Of a DNA stretch of 36,562 nt, positions 25,797-34,639 are shown piece after piece. The DNA lies in contig PKWM01000028.1 of the NCBI GenBank assembly GCA_003133245.1, positions 1 to 36,562 on the forward strand, read 5' to 3'. Each line of letters starts with the position of its first letter. Position 1 is the stretch's first letter. The DNA comes from Rhodoferax sp. GTDB taxonomy: Bacteria; Pseudomonadota; Gammaproteobacteria; Burkholderiales; Burkholderiaceae_C. The notes under the pieces are model-generated. The model saw nothing but the letters and a program-made list of their open reading frames with translations, was not told where the DNA came from and searched no databases. A program made the position numbers and the translations under genes.

Positions 25797-26210
25797 CTAC
25801 GCCGGGGAATGCTCGAGTAATTGTCGGGCTGGTTGATGCAAGCAATTGTCATTAGCCTTGCCGATAGACGATTGGAGATCCTGGCGTGCTTCTTTCATCA
25901 GGGTCTCCGTTTTCCCCAACCCGCGCTGCCGTCGCCGAACCGCCGCATGGCTACCGAACTCAAGCAGACGCGTCTTTTCCCCATGCAGTTCGAGCCCAAA
26001 CCGCTCGAACCGCGTTCGCATCGCATCCCAGAAGCGCTTCGCATCGGCTTCATGTTCGAAGCCGGCAACGATGTCGTCGGCGTAACGCACGACGATTACT
26101 TTGCCTGTGGCTTCTCGCCGCCGCCATTGCTTGGCCCATAGGTCGAATACGTAGTGCAGGTAGACGTTGGCAAGCAGTGGCGATACGGACAGCGTCGGCA
26201 CCCAGGACAA
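25797..26210 (-). pseudogene. Group II intron reverse transcriptase/maturase fragment
   Basis: The frame carries the RT core SVSPLLANVYLHYVFDLW and the catalytic VVRYADDIV box, then GLELHGEKTRLLEFG. After RRRQRGLGKTETL the expected maturase sequence (NFLGFTH...) is missing and unrelated residues follow to a stop. The upstream fingers domain is also missing, so both ends are cut. To its right (about 26210-26370) lies sequence I cannot assign. Confidence 0.72.
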
Positions 26211-26320
26211 TAAAACTTACGTGGCTCAATGGCTGGCCTATGCATTCCCCTACCGACGCTTCGCCGACACCCTCGCGGATGCCTGCGCACGGCTTGGGGC
26301 CGATCCGGTTCGCTATACCT

Positions 26321-26563
26321 TCATCGTAGTGGACTTGCACCACCTACTCCTTGCCGGTCTCCCGGCGCACCCGTCGCTTTTTTTAAGATGTCGCGCTCCA
26401 TGGTGACGCGTGCCAGTTGTGCACGTAGTCTGGACAGCTCCATTTGTTCTGGTGATGCGGGTTTGTCACAGACACCTTTGAGTTGACCTTTGTAGCTCAG
26501 GCGTACCCAGTTATTTAGTGTCTGGTTCGGTAGGGGGCAGATCAGCTGTTCCAGTCGTCCCAA
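26321..26563 (-). mobile_element. IS3-type transposase OrfA fragment
   Basis: The minus strand encodes NQTLNNWVRLSYKGQLKGV and the leucine-zipper region SRLRAQLARVTMERDILKKAT, a hallmark of IS3-family OrfA. Similarity stops at about 26385, exactly at DILKKAT, where the sequence changes to unrelated DNA. Neither terminal repeat nor OrfB is present. Confidence 0.75.
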
Positions 26564-26581
26564 TACGAGTCTTTATTGTTC

Positions 26582-26608
26582 TTGACATCTCAAGATTCTT
26601 GATATACA
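26582..26608 (+). promoter_or_regulatory. Possible promoter with a 13-bp palindrome between the boxes
   Basis: TTGACA (26582-26587) and TATACA (26603-26608) are 15 bp apart, a little short. The perfect palindrome TCAAGATTCTTGA (26590-26602) fills the spacer, an ideal place for a repressor. The thiolase-crotonase gene starts about 270 bp downstream; no other gene lies between. Prediction only. Confidence 0.4.
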
Positions 26609-26881
26609 GTTGCTTGCAATTAGAGAACTATTTCTTTTCCCGCCCCATGCAAGCACAACAGAGTCCTAGAGTGTCAACATATTTCAGCATCATTGAATCA
26701 ATGCATCGTTGCTCCACCTACAACAGGCGGCGTACCTCGATCCAGTCCTCTTTTTGTCATGCCAACGAACTGACCGGGCCAAGATGGCGAATTCAAGTAC
26801 GTGACGACGTCATCCTTTGCTAATCCCACCATCTTTTTTACTCAATCAATTAACCTCACACCAAAAACAGGAACTTACATA

Positions 26882-29242
26882 ATGACTATTGCAACAAATA
26901 CCCCCATCATTGTTGGTGTTGGGCAGTTCACCGATCGCATTGATTCGCCGGAATATAAAGCGCTGTCCTCAGTTGATGTCGCAGCAAATGCAGCGCGAGC
27001 AGCATGTGATGATGCGTTGCCGTTTGAAAAGCTGCGTGATGCGATTGATGCTATTGCCACCACTCGCACGGTGGAGGACAGCGGCTTCGCGCCGGCGCTC
27101 TTCGGTAGAAGTAACAACTACCCGCGTTCAATTGCAAAACGTCTTGGTATTAATCCTCGCTTGGCGCTTTGGGAATCTGCGGGCGGGCAAGCATCCCAGC
27201 AGCTTATTAATCTCTTCTGCGAAAAGCTCGCAGCAGGGAGTGTCAAGGTCGCGCTATTGACCGGCGGTGAGGCAATCTCGACTATTCGACATATGATGTC
27301 TCAAGACAAGAAGTTGGACTGGACGGAAACCGTCGAAGGCGATGTTGAAGATCACGGGTGGAGTCTCAAGGGATTTAAAACAAGGAACCATGCGAAGCAC
27401 CGTCTCTTGGGACCTGTTCCAGGATATGCACTTGCCGAAAATGCTCGGCGCGCGCGACTTTGTATGACTCGTGATGCGTATGCCCGTGAGATTGGCCGGC
27501 TGCTTGAGCCGTTTTCAAAGATTGCCGCGTCTAACCCGTATTCCTCGTCGGCCACGACCGCCTACAGTGCTGAAGAACTGATCAATCCTGCTGAGCGCAA
27601 CCGTGTGATCGCGGACCCGTATACCCAGCGCGTCATCGCACGCGATCAAGTTAATCAGGGGGCTGCGGTTGTAGTCACGACGGTAGGCACGGCAAAAGAG
27701 TTGGGCATTCCAGAGAGTAAATGGGTCTACCTCCACGGGTATAGTGACTTGAAGGAATATGAATTACTGCGGCGGCAGGACATTGGTGCCTCTCCTGCTG
27801 CGCAACTCGCATGCAAAGCGGCTCTGGCGGCGTCTGGAATAACCGCAGATGACATCAACTATTTCGATTTCTATAGCTGCTTCCCAATTGCTGTATTCAA
27901 TGCTGCCTGCGATGGCTTGGGCCTTTCGCCGGATGATCCCCGTGGACTGACCGTAACCGGCGGCTTACCATTCTTTGGCGGGCCCGGTAATAATTATTCG
28001 ATGCATGCCGTCGCGACAATGGTCGAGAAACTGCGTGAAACTCCTGGGTCGTATGGATTTATAGGCGCCAATGGCGGATCGCTGACAAAGTATTCCACCG
28101 GAGTCTACTCAACACGACCGAAAGAGTGGAAGCTGTGTGATAGTCGAGCACTCCAGGCCCAAGTGGACGCGTTGCCTGCTCCGGAAGTACTGGAAGAGGC
28201 CGACGGCTCAGGAATAGTGGAGTCCTATACTGTGATGTACGCAAAAGGTCAGCCGGCCTATGCAATTGTTATTGGGCGCTTGGACGGGAACGGCGGCCGC
28301 TTTTTGGCTAACAATGTTGATGAAGATGCACAGACGCTACGGCAGGTGCTGGCTAGCGATCCGATAGGTAAGAAAATCTATGTCCGTTCTTTTGGTAACG
28401 GCAACAAGTTCGCGTTTAGCCAAGAACGTATGCGCGAGCTGTTCCCAGAGAAACTAGCCGTATTTCGCGACAAGTATGAATTCTGTCTAGTGGAAAAGCG
28501 CGGTCATCTGCTAGAAGTTACGATCAATCGCCCGGAAGTGCGCAATTGCCTTCATCCCATGGGTAACGATGAGTTGGCAGAAATTTTTGACGCCTACGAG
28601 GCTGATCAGGAATTATGGGTGGCAATTCTTACGGGCGCTGGTACAGAAGCATTCTGTTCCGGCAACGATCTGAAATACACCGCAAGTCGTAAGCCCATGT
28701 GGGTTCCAAAGACCGGATTTGGTGGTCTGACAAATCGGCTACGTACCAAACCCGTGATTGCAGCCGTCAACGGAATCGCAATGGGCGGTGGGACAGAAAT
28801 AGCGCTCGCTTGTGACATGGTGGTCGCCGACGAAAAAGCACAGTTTGCGCTTAGCGAAGTTCGAGTGGGACTAATAGCGATGGGCGGCGGCTTGGTGCGA
28901 CTGCCACGCCAGATCCCCAAGAAAATTGCCACCGAGCTGATATTGACCGGAAGCCGATTCGATGCACAAAAAGCGAATCATTATGGCCTTGTGAATCGCG
29001 TAGTGGAGGCCGGTCAAGCCCTTGAGGGAGCGCGCCGACTGGCGGGCGAGATTCTGGAAGGATCGCCTACCTCCGTCCGCTTGTCGATGCAGGTGATGAC
29101 TGAGACGGATGAATTTGCCTCGGAAATATCAGCTCTTCAACATCGCAGTAGCGCGGTCGAAGACTTGATTTGTAGCGAGGACATGGCTGAAGGCCCAATG
29201 GCGTTTGCACAGAAGCGAACGCCCATCTGGAAGAACCGTTGA
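26882..29242 (+). CDS. Fusion of a thiolase-like protein and an enoyl-CoA hydratase
   Basis: The 786-residue protein joins two acyl-CoA enzyme families. Residues 1 to about 500 are a thiolase-like (SCP2/TLP1-type) domain: TPIIVGVGQFTDR, DFYSCFPIAVFNAACDGLG, GGLPFFGGPGNNYSMHA and NGGSLTKYSTGVYSTRP. The nucleophilic Cys of true thiolases is replaced in LWESAGGQASQ. From about 530 comes a crotonase domain: VTINRPEVRN, oxyanion-hole AFCSGNDLKYTA and GIAMGGGTEIALACDMVVADE. It may bind or cleave and hydrate acyl-CoA in degradation of an aromatic, cyclic or branched acid. The ATG at 26882 is chosen (AGGA upstream) over 26801. It lies just before the ABC transporter operon. Confidence 0.88.
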   Translation: MTIATNTPIIVGVGQFTDRIDSPEYKALSSVDVAANAARAACDDALPFEKLRDAIDAIATTRTVEDSGFAPALFGRSNNYPRSIAKRLGINPRLALWESAGGQASQQLINLFCEKLAAGSVKVALLTGGEAISTIRHMMSQDKKLDWTETVEGDVEDHGWSLKGFKTRNHAKHRLLGPVPGYALAENARRARLCMTRDAYAREIGRLLEPFSKIAASNPYSSSATTAYSAEELINPAERNRVIADPYTQRVIARDQVNQGAAVVVTTVGTAKELGIPESKWVYLHGYSDLKEYELLRRQDIGASPAAQLACKAALAASGITADDINYFDFYSCFPIAVFNAACDGLGLSPDDPRGLTVTGGLPFFGGPGNNYSMHAVATMVEKLRETPGSYGFIGANGGSLTKYSTGVYSTRPKEWKLCDSRALQAQVDALPAPEVLEEADGSGIVESYTVMYAKGQPAYAIVIGRLDGNGGRFLANNVDEDAQTLRQVLASDPIGKKIYVRSFGNGNKFAFSQERMRELFPEKLAVFRDKYEFCLVEKRGHLLEVTINRPEVRNCLHPMGNDELAEIFDAYEADQELWVAILTGAGTEAFCSGNDLKYTASRKPMWVPKTGFGGLTNRLRTKPVIAAVNGIAMGGGTEIALACDMVVADEKAQFALSEVRVGLIAMGGGLVRLPRQIPKKIATELILTGSRFDAQKANHYGLVNRVVEAGQALEGARRLAGEILEGSPTSVRLSMQVMTETDEFASEISALQHRSSAVEDLICSEDMAEGPMAFAQKRTPIWKNR

Positions 29243-29530
29243 TGTCTTAAGCCGCGCCGACAAAGACATGCTCAAGTTCCCCTGACGATGCCAGCATTCA
29301 ATTATCGGGAAACCGGTCGGCAAACTGGGGGATATCAGCATTCTTTGTCCTTGGCCAAGCACCAATTGCAGACCGATACATGAAAATAATTACGAGCAGG
29401 AAGTTTCATGAGTTTGAATCGCAGCTTGGTTAAATTCCTAAAACGCTAAAGTATCTAAGGTTTTAAGGGTGCCAACTGCTTCAGTTTTTAATGGGAAAAC
29501 CGACCCAAATATAATACAGGAGATGTCAAA
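29243..29530. other. Intergenic region upstream of ABC system 2
   Basis: Some 290 bp with no coding potential that I recognise. It may hold the operon promoter: the last 100 bp are AT-rich, and GGAG lies 8 nt before the next ATG. No clear terminator for the fusion gene. Confidence 0.35.
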
Positions 29531-30691
29531 ATGATGAAGTTAAAAAGTGTATTTTGTGCGGCCGTCCTGGCCATTTCGATTAGTTCCGCAATCGCTCAAG
29601 AGACCGTAAAAATAGGCCTATTGACAACGTATAGCGGGCCTATAGGCGGACATGCCGGCGAGATGGTCGATCAAGTCATTAATACCTGGCAAAAGCGTTA
29701 CGGCGATACGATCGGTGACAAGAAGATTGAAATTGTCAAACGAGACACCACTGGCCCAAATCCGGAAATTGCAAAGCGGCTAACTCAAGAATTGGTATAT
29801 CGTGAAAAGGTCCAACTTTTAATTGGGCCTGACTTCACACCGAACGCCTTGGCTGTCGCTTCCCTTGTCACCGAAGCGAAGATACCTACTTTTCTTCACG
29901 CGGTCGCGACTGAGGGTGTAGTGAAGAAGTCTCCTTATTTCATTCGTACTTTTTCTACAATACCTCAAACAGTTCGTCCTGCGGCTGACAGGGCTTTGAA
30001 GGAAGGTTTGAAGAAGGTCGTCACCATCGTAGCCAATTATGGCCCAGGGCTAGATGCTGAAAGGGTATTTGCCGAGACGTACGCCAAAGCTGGCCTAACT
30101 GTCGCCGAACAGATACGCGTACCGGTCAAAAACCCTGATTTCTCGTCCTACATTCAGCGGCTACGTGATGCACGAGCGGATGGCTTCTATGTCTATCTAC
30201 TATCCGGCGAAATGACCATACAATTCATGCGCGCCTACACAGCCTCCGGACTGCGTGATACCAAGTTAAAGATGATCGCTACCGCAGATTTGACGGATGA
30301 GTGCTGTCTGGCAGCCCAAGGTGATTCGATGCTAGGTGTCGTCTCCGTTGGAGTCTACTCGCCAGCACATGATTCGTCTGTCAACAACGCCTTTGTCAAA
30401 GATCATTTGGCCGCGAATGGTAAAGACGCAGACATCAGCCTCCTCAATGTCTGCGTATGGGACTCACTAGAGATCATCCGAGCCGGACTCCTTGCCCAGA
30501 AAGGTAGCAAATTCGATTCGGACAAGTTTATGCAAGCCATACATGGCAAGACTTTTGAAAGTCCCCGCGGTCCGATCAAGATTGAAGCTGATGGAGAAAT
30601 CACACAAGACGTTTACTTTCGCAAGGTCGAGCGCAAGGACGGGAAATTGATGAATATAGAGTTTGAAACGATCAAGGCAGTCAAAGGCTAA
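29531..30691 (+). CDS. Periplasmic substrate-binding protein of Liv-type ABC transporter (system 2)
   Basis: A 386-residue type I periplasmic binding protein. The signal peptide (KLKSVFCAAVLAISISSAIA, cut near residue 22) precedes ETVKIGLLTTYSGPIGGHAG, the usual first strand. QLLIGPDFTPNALAVASL lines the binding cleft. A CysCys pair (TDECCLAA) is present. It differs strongly from the system 1 protein, so the ligand is probably different, perhaps the substrate of the upstream fusion enzyme. It is the first gene of a run of five tightly packed genes on the plus strand. Confidence 0.92.
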   Translation: MMKLKSVFCAAVLAISISSAIAQETVKIGLLTTYSGPIGGHAGEMVDQVINTWQKRYGDTIGDKKIEIVKRDTTGPNPEIAKRLTQELVYREKVQLLIGPDFTPNALAVASLVTEAKIPTFLHAVATEGVVKKSPYFIRTFSTIPQTVRPAADRALKEGLKKVVTIVANYGPGLDAERVFAETYAKAGLTVAEQIRVPVKNPDFSSYIQRLRDARADGFYVYLLSGEMTIQFMRAYTASGLRDTKLKMIATADLTDECCLAAQGDSMLGVVSVGVYSPAHDSSVNNAFVKDHLAANGKDADISLLNVCVWDSLEIIRAGLLAQKGSKFDSDKFMQAIHGKTFESPRGPIKIEADGEITQDVYFRKVERKDGKLMNIEFETIKAVKG

Positions 30692-30723
30692 CCGTACCTC
30701 ACCTGTAACAGGGGATACATCTA

Positions 30724-31584
30724 ATGGCCTTTCTCACTGTTTTGTTCAATGGCATTTCATATGGAATGCTTCTGTTTATCATCGCCGTAGGTTTGTCGGT
30801 GACGATGGGAATGATGAAGTTCGTCAATTTGATGCACTTAAGTTTGGCGATGGCCGGCGGATATTTGTTGGTCAGTCTGACAAGCCAATTCGGACTGTCA
30901 TTCTTTGCCTGCCTACCCGTCGTGTTCGTTGCAATTGGCATATTGTCCGCATTGCTTGAGCGAGGGGTGCTTCGTTTCTTCTATGCCGCCGATGAGCTCA
31001 CGCAGGTGTTGCTGACCGTAGGCTTAGTGTACTTGGCATCGGCGATCGCGATGTACTTTTTTGGCTCCACCTTTCAACCGGTCCACTTACCCGACTCGAT
31101 TGTGGGGCAAACGACGATTGTGGGAGTCACAATTGATCGATACCGGATCTTTCTATTCGTAATTGGCATATTCTTGGCGTTTGCGATGACCTATGGCTTG
31201 GAGCGCACCAAGTTCGGCGCAATGGTCCGGGCATGTGTTGACAATCGGCGCGCGGCCAGCGGATCCGGACTCAACATTTCGATGATCTTTGCCGTAACTT
31301 TTGCCATCGGAGGTGGTTTGGCCGGTCTCGGTGGCGCACTAAGCGCTAATCTGCTCGGGCTTGATCCCATGTTCGCTCAGCGTTATTTGGTGTACGCACT
31401 GATTGTCACTTCTGTCGGTGGGCAGGGATCTATCAAGGGAACCTTGCTTGCTTCAGTGGTGATGGGGGTGGCAGACTCGCTGTCAAAATATTATCTTGAC
31501 CAACTTGGTGGCGTGATGATTTATGCATTAACCGTCATGATCATGCTGTGGCGGCCTAATGGATTTTTTGGGAGGACAACATGA
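30724..31584 (+). CDS. Liv-type ABC transporter permease, LivH class (system 2)
   Basis: A 286-residue inner-membrane permease: FLTVLFNGISYGMLLFIIAVGLS at the start, MKFVNLMHLSLAMAGGYL in the place of the family's NFAHG motif, and SVGGQGSIKGTLLASVVMGV as the late coupling region. It forms the channel together with the next gene, whose ATG overlaps its stop (ATGA, 31581-31584), implying coupled translation. Confidence 0.92.
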   Translation: MAFLTVLFNGISYGMLLFIIAVGLSVTMGMMKFVNLMHLSLAMAGGYLLVSLTSQFGLSFFACLPVVFVAIGILSALLERGVLRFFYAADELTQVLLTVGLVYLASAIAMYFFGSTFQPVHLPDSIVGQTTIVGVTIDRYRIFLFVIGIFLAFAMTYGLERTKFGAMVRACVDNRRAASGSGLNISMIFAVTFAIGGGLAGLGGALSANLLGLDPMFAQRYLVYALIVTSVGGQGSIKGTLLASVVMGVADSLSKYYLDQLGGVMIYALTVMIMLWRPNGFFGRTT

Positions 31585-32570
31585 TCTCGCTATCCAGTTA
31601 CTTTGAAGCACGTCGCAGTTGGTCAGCGACGGAATACGTCTTCTGGTCATCCTTAGTGGTGCTCCCTTTCGTTCCAGGAGTTAACGTACCGCTTATGATG
31701 GAAATTTTAATTTGGGGGTTATTCGCACTATCTCTGGATCTTCTCTTGGGATTTCGTGGTCTTCCGACTCTCGGGCACGCAGCGTTTTTCGGTATTGGCG
31801 CGTACACGGCAGGCTTGCTAGCGAAACACGGATGGTCAGAGCCCCTCTCTGGCCTACTCGGTGCTGCCGCAGTTGCTGGAGTCATCGGCTGGCTGACGGG
31901 GCGCCTTGTCGCTCAGATTCATGGCGTAGCGCTTCTGATGATTACTCTAGGGCTTAATCTTATGCTCGCCGATGCAGCATTGCACGCCAGCACTATTACC
32001 GGTGGTGACGATGGTTTGCAGGGGATGCTGGTTGATCCAATTCTTGGATTATTCAAGTTCGATTTCGCAGGACAAACTGGGTACTACTACACTCTGTCCA
32101 TCGTGTTGCTGGTGTTCGCTATGGTTCGTGCGTTGGTAAATTCTCCTTTTGGGCTGGCCCTCATTGGTGCACGGGAGAATCCAAGACGAATGATGATGCT
32201 TGGCGCTTCAGTGAATAGCGACGTCTCGAAAGTGTTTCTAATCAGCGCCGCGATTGCTGGTGTTGCTGGCGGGCTGATGGCTCAGACCACTCAATTTGTC
32301 AGTCTAGAGTCCCTGGCATTCACACGCTCGGTTGATGTCTTGGTAGTGCTCGTCATTGGAGGTTCAGGATACCTTTACGGGGCATTCTTGGGCGCCTTAG
32401 TCTTTGTCGGTATGCGAGACTGGCTGGCAGCCATTAATCCAGCTTATTGGTATTTTTGGATGGGTCTCCTACTTGTACTGATCGTCTCATTTTTTAGGAA
32501 AGGACTCTTCCCTTCACTACAAGGCATGTTCAAGCGCCTTATCGTCGCCAGTAGTAAGGAGGCATCTTGA
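31581..32570 (+). CDS. Liv-type ABC transporter permease, LivM class (system 2)
   Basis: A 329-residue LivM-type permease: LDLLLGFRGLPTLGHAAFFGIGAY carries the family's GHAAFFG motif, GDDGLQGM follows, and VLVVLVIGGSGYLYGAFLGA is the coupling region. About nine membrane segments. The start overlaps the LivH gene and the end overlaps the ATPase gene by 4 bp each. GGAGG lies shortly before the ATG. Confidence 0.92.
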   Translation: MISLSSYFEARRSWSATEYVFWSSLVVLPFVPGVNVPLMMEILIWGLFALSLDLLLGFRGLPTLGHAAFFGIGAYTAGLLAKHGWSEPLSGLLGAAAVAGVIGWLTGRLVAQIHGVALLMITLGLNLMLADAALHASTITGGDDGLQGMLVDPILGLFKFDFAGQTGYYYTLSIVLLVFAMVRALVNSPFGLALIGARENPRRMMMLGASVNSDVSKVFLISAAIAGVAGGLMAQTTQFVSLESLAFTRSVDVLVVLVIGGSGYLYGAFLGALVFVGMRDWLAAINPAYWYFWMGLLLVLIVSFFRKGLFPSLQGMFKRLIVASSKEAS

Positions 32571-33310
32571 GCCATATATCTCTGGAAGCAAAAGACGTTA
32601 GCGTATCTTTTGGGGGGTTGAACGTATTTCGAAACCTCAATTTTCAGCTCCACCGTGGCGAGAAGCACGCCATCATTGGACCGAATGGCGCAGGGAAAAG
32701 TACCTTCGTTGGCATCCTAACAGGGTTGGTAAGTCCCAAGAGTGGTGACGTATTCCTTAATGGGGAATCCATACTCGAGGACTCCCCTCAGAGCCGTGTT
32801 AAGCGTGGATTGGTACGGACTTTCCAAATCAACACACTGTTTATGGATCTCAATCCGCTTGAATCCGTGATGATCGCCCTAACTCAACGCGAAGGGATAT
32901 CCGGCCCTTCATTTAAGTCCACCGCTCGGCAAAACCAACTTATCGCGGAAGCTATGGCGATCCTGGAACAATTCGGACTCGGCGGTAGCGAGCTTTCTCG
33001 CGTCAGTGAGCTACCCTATGGTAAGCAGCGGATCCTTGAAGTTGCACTAGCCCTCGCCCTAAAACCGAGCGTCCTACTTCTTGATGAACCGGCGGCAGGC
33101 TTGTCTACAGCCCAAGGCCACGAGCTATTTGACCGCTTGGCATCGTTGCCAACAGATACCGCGATCTTGTTCATCGAACACGACATGAGTCTAGTGTTCC
33201 GCTATGCGGAAAGAATTTCCTTGTTAGCGTCGGGCAAGATTTTAGCAAGCGGCTGCCCCGAAGACATTCGCATTAACCCTGTCGTGCGGGAGATCTATCT
33301 TGGAAGCTAG
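32567..33310 (+). CDS. Liv-type ABC transporter ATPase, LivG class (system 2)
   Basis: A 247-residue ATPase with an intact Walker A (GPNGAGKST), the Q-loop RTFQINTLFMDLNPLESV, the LivG-type signature ELPYGKQRILEVA and Walker B VLLLDEPAAGLS. It starts at a TTG with AGGAGG about 4 nt upstream, overlapping the previous stop. Cytoplasmic engine of the transporter, pairing with the LivF protein. Confidence 0.92.
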   Translation: MSHISLEAKDVSVSFGGLNVFRNLNFQLHRGEKHAIIGPNGAGKSTFVGILTGLVSPKSGDVFLNGESILEDSPQSRVKRGLVRTFQINTLFMDLNPLESVMIALTQREGISGPSFKSTARQNQLIAEAMAILEQFGLGGSELSRVSELPYGKQRILEVALALALKPSVLLLDEPAAGLSTAQGHELFDRLASLPTDTAILFIEHDMSLVFRYAERISLLASGKILASGCPEDIRINPVVREIYLGS

Positions 33311-34055
33311 CAGTGTGAATACCCAACAGAATTCCTCATCCAACCGTGGGGCACCATTACTAGAAATTAAGAATCTTGTCGCTGGCTATGGAGCGGGCAC
33401 AGTATTGCAGAGCATCGACTTTTCGATTTACCCAGGCGAAACCGTTGTGCTAATCGGTCGCAATGGCGTAGGCAAGACAACATTGATAGAAACAATAATG
33501 GGACTGACATCCCAGCATGGTGGGGAGTTAACGTTCGATAGAAGGTCGATTCGGCATATGCGCGTTCATCAGAGAAACCAGTTGGGTATCGGGTGGGTAC
33601 CACAGGAGCGCGAAGTCTTTCCCTCGTTGACTGTGGAAGAACATCTGACCGTCGCTGCAAGTCCGGGCCGCTGGACTAAAGACATGGTTTACGACGTCTT
33701 CCCTCGCTTGTGTGAACGCAGCGCTAGCTATGGAGATCAGCTGTCCGGCGGAGAGCAGCAACTCTTGGCTATTGGACGTGCTTTGATGACCAATCCGCGA
33801 TTGCTACTACTCGACGAACCCCTGGAAGGGCTTGCGCCTCTTATCGTGAAAAACGTGGTTGAGTCAATCAATCGAATGCGGCGTGAAAGTGATATGGCTA
33901 TTTTGCTAGTTGAACAGAAGTATGAAATCGCTCTGGCGAATTCAGAACGGTGCATCGTGCTTGATCGTGGCGAGGTTATCCATCGCGGCAAGAGCAGAGA
34001 CCTTCTTGAAGATTCGCAACTCCTGAATAGGTTGGTCGGAGTTGAAGAACATTAG
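33300..34055 (+). CDS. Liv-type ABC transporter ATPase, LivF class (system 2)
   Basis: A 251-residue ATPase: Walker A GRNGVGKTT (with the normal Lys, unlike system 1), signature LSGGEQQLLA, Walker B LLLLDEPLEGLAP and the LLVEQKYEIAL switch. The TTG at 33300 is preceded by GGGAG at 7 nt and overlaps the previous gene by 11 bp; a GTG at 33315 is an alternative. It is the last gene of the run. An IS701-type relic follows 30 bp after the stop. Confidence 0.92.
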   Translation: MEASSVNTQQNSSSNRGAPLLEIKNLVAGYGAGTVLQSIDFSIYPGETVVLIGRNGVGKTTLIETIMGLTSQHGGELTFDRRSIRHMRVHQRNQLGIGWVPQEREVFPSLTVEEHLTVAASPGRWTKDMVYDVFPRLCERSASYGDQLSGGEQQLLAIGRALMTNPRLLLLDEPLEGLAPLIVKNVVESINRMRRESDMAILLVEQKYEIALANSERCIVLDRGEVIHRGKSRDLLEDSQLLNRLVGVEEH

Positions 34056-34079
34056 CAGTTCATCGAGACTCATGAGTCA

Positions 34080-34290
34080 AAATGGGCGAAGTTGGCGCAC
34101 CAGTATTTCGGTAATTTGCGCAAGACAACCAACCGCCAAGTAACGGTCAGCCTGTCGCTGGCGACGGAGTGTGTGAGTATTACTCTCTGCTATCGGCTGT
34201 ACCCGTCCCAGGAGTGGACCGCAGACAGGACTCGGAGCGCTAAGGTCCAAAAGTTCGGTTGCGGTAGGGACGGAGGTTACCAGTTGCCAG
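34080..34290 (+). mobile_element. IS701-type transposase scrap
   Basis: One forward frame reads LAHQYFGNLRKTTNRQVTVS, then CYRLYPSQEWTADRTRSAK. This resembles the VARQYCGQLGKQxNCQVAV...LYLPxxWxxD segment of IS701-family transposases. Only about 60 codons remain. It lies between the ABC operon and the porin gene and suggests past insertion there. Confidence 0.55.
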
Positions 34291-34462
34291 TATTTCCAGA
34301 GCAATCAGCTACGCATGTTGCTGGCCGCATTGGGCTAAACACCTCCACTTTGGCACATTTCGATGCCGCTTAGGTGGGAGCGTCCATCCCATTGCTTACG
34401 AAGCAATGTCAGTTTTTCGCTACTTGTGGACGACGAAATTTCATAGAAATCCCAAAAACCTA

Positions 34463-34492
34463 TTGACATGATGACAGGTAGCTTGATACTAT
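34463..34492 (+). promoter_or_regulatory. Predicted porin promoter with inverted repeat
   Basis: TTGACA (34463-34468), an 18-bp spacer and TACTAT (34487-34492). An inverted repeat TGATA-CTAT-TATCA (34485-34498) overlaps the -10 box and could bind a regulator. The leader to the porin ATG would be about 140 nt. Confidence 0.5.
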
Positions 34493-34639
34493 TATCAGGC
34501 TGCATTATATACAGCTACCTTATAAGCGATAGTTCATGAATGCTAGAAATTGACTTTGATCAGGGGAGAGTCAAATTCCAGCGCTTGGAATTTCGCGGGG
34601 GAAAATTGTTCATTTGAAGCAAACATTTTGGAGACACTC

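Noticed and set aside
26167..26406. A forward 79-codon frame with an apparently ordered sequence (LADACARLGADPVRYTF).
   Set aside because: It spans the junction of two mobile-element fragments and I could not link it to a known gene.
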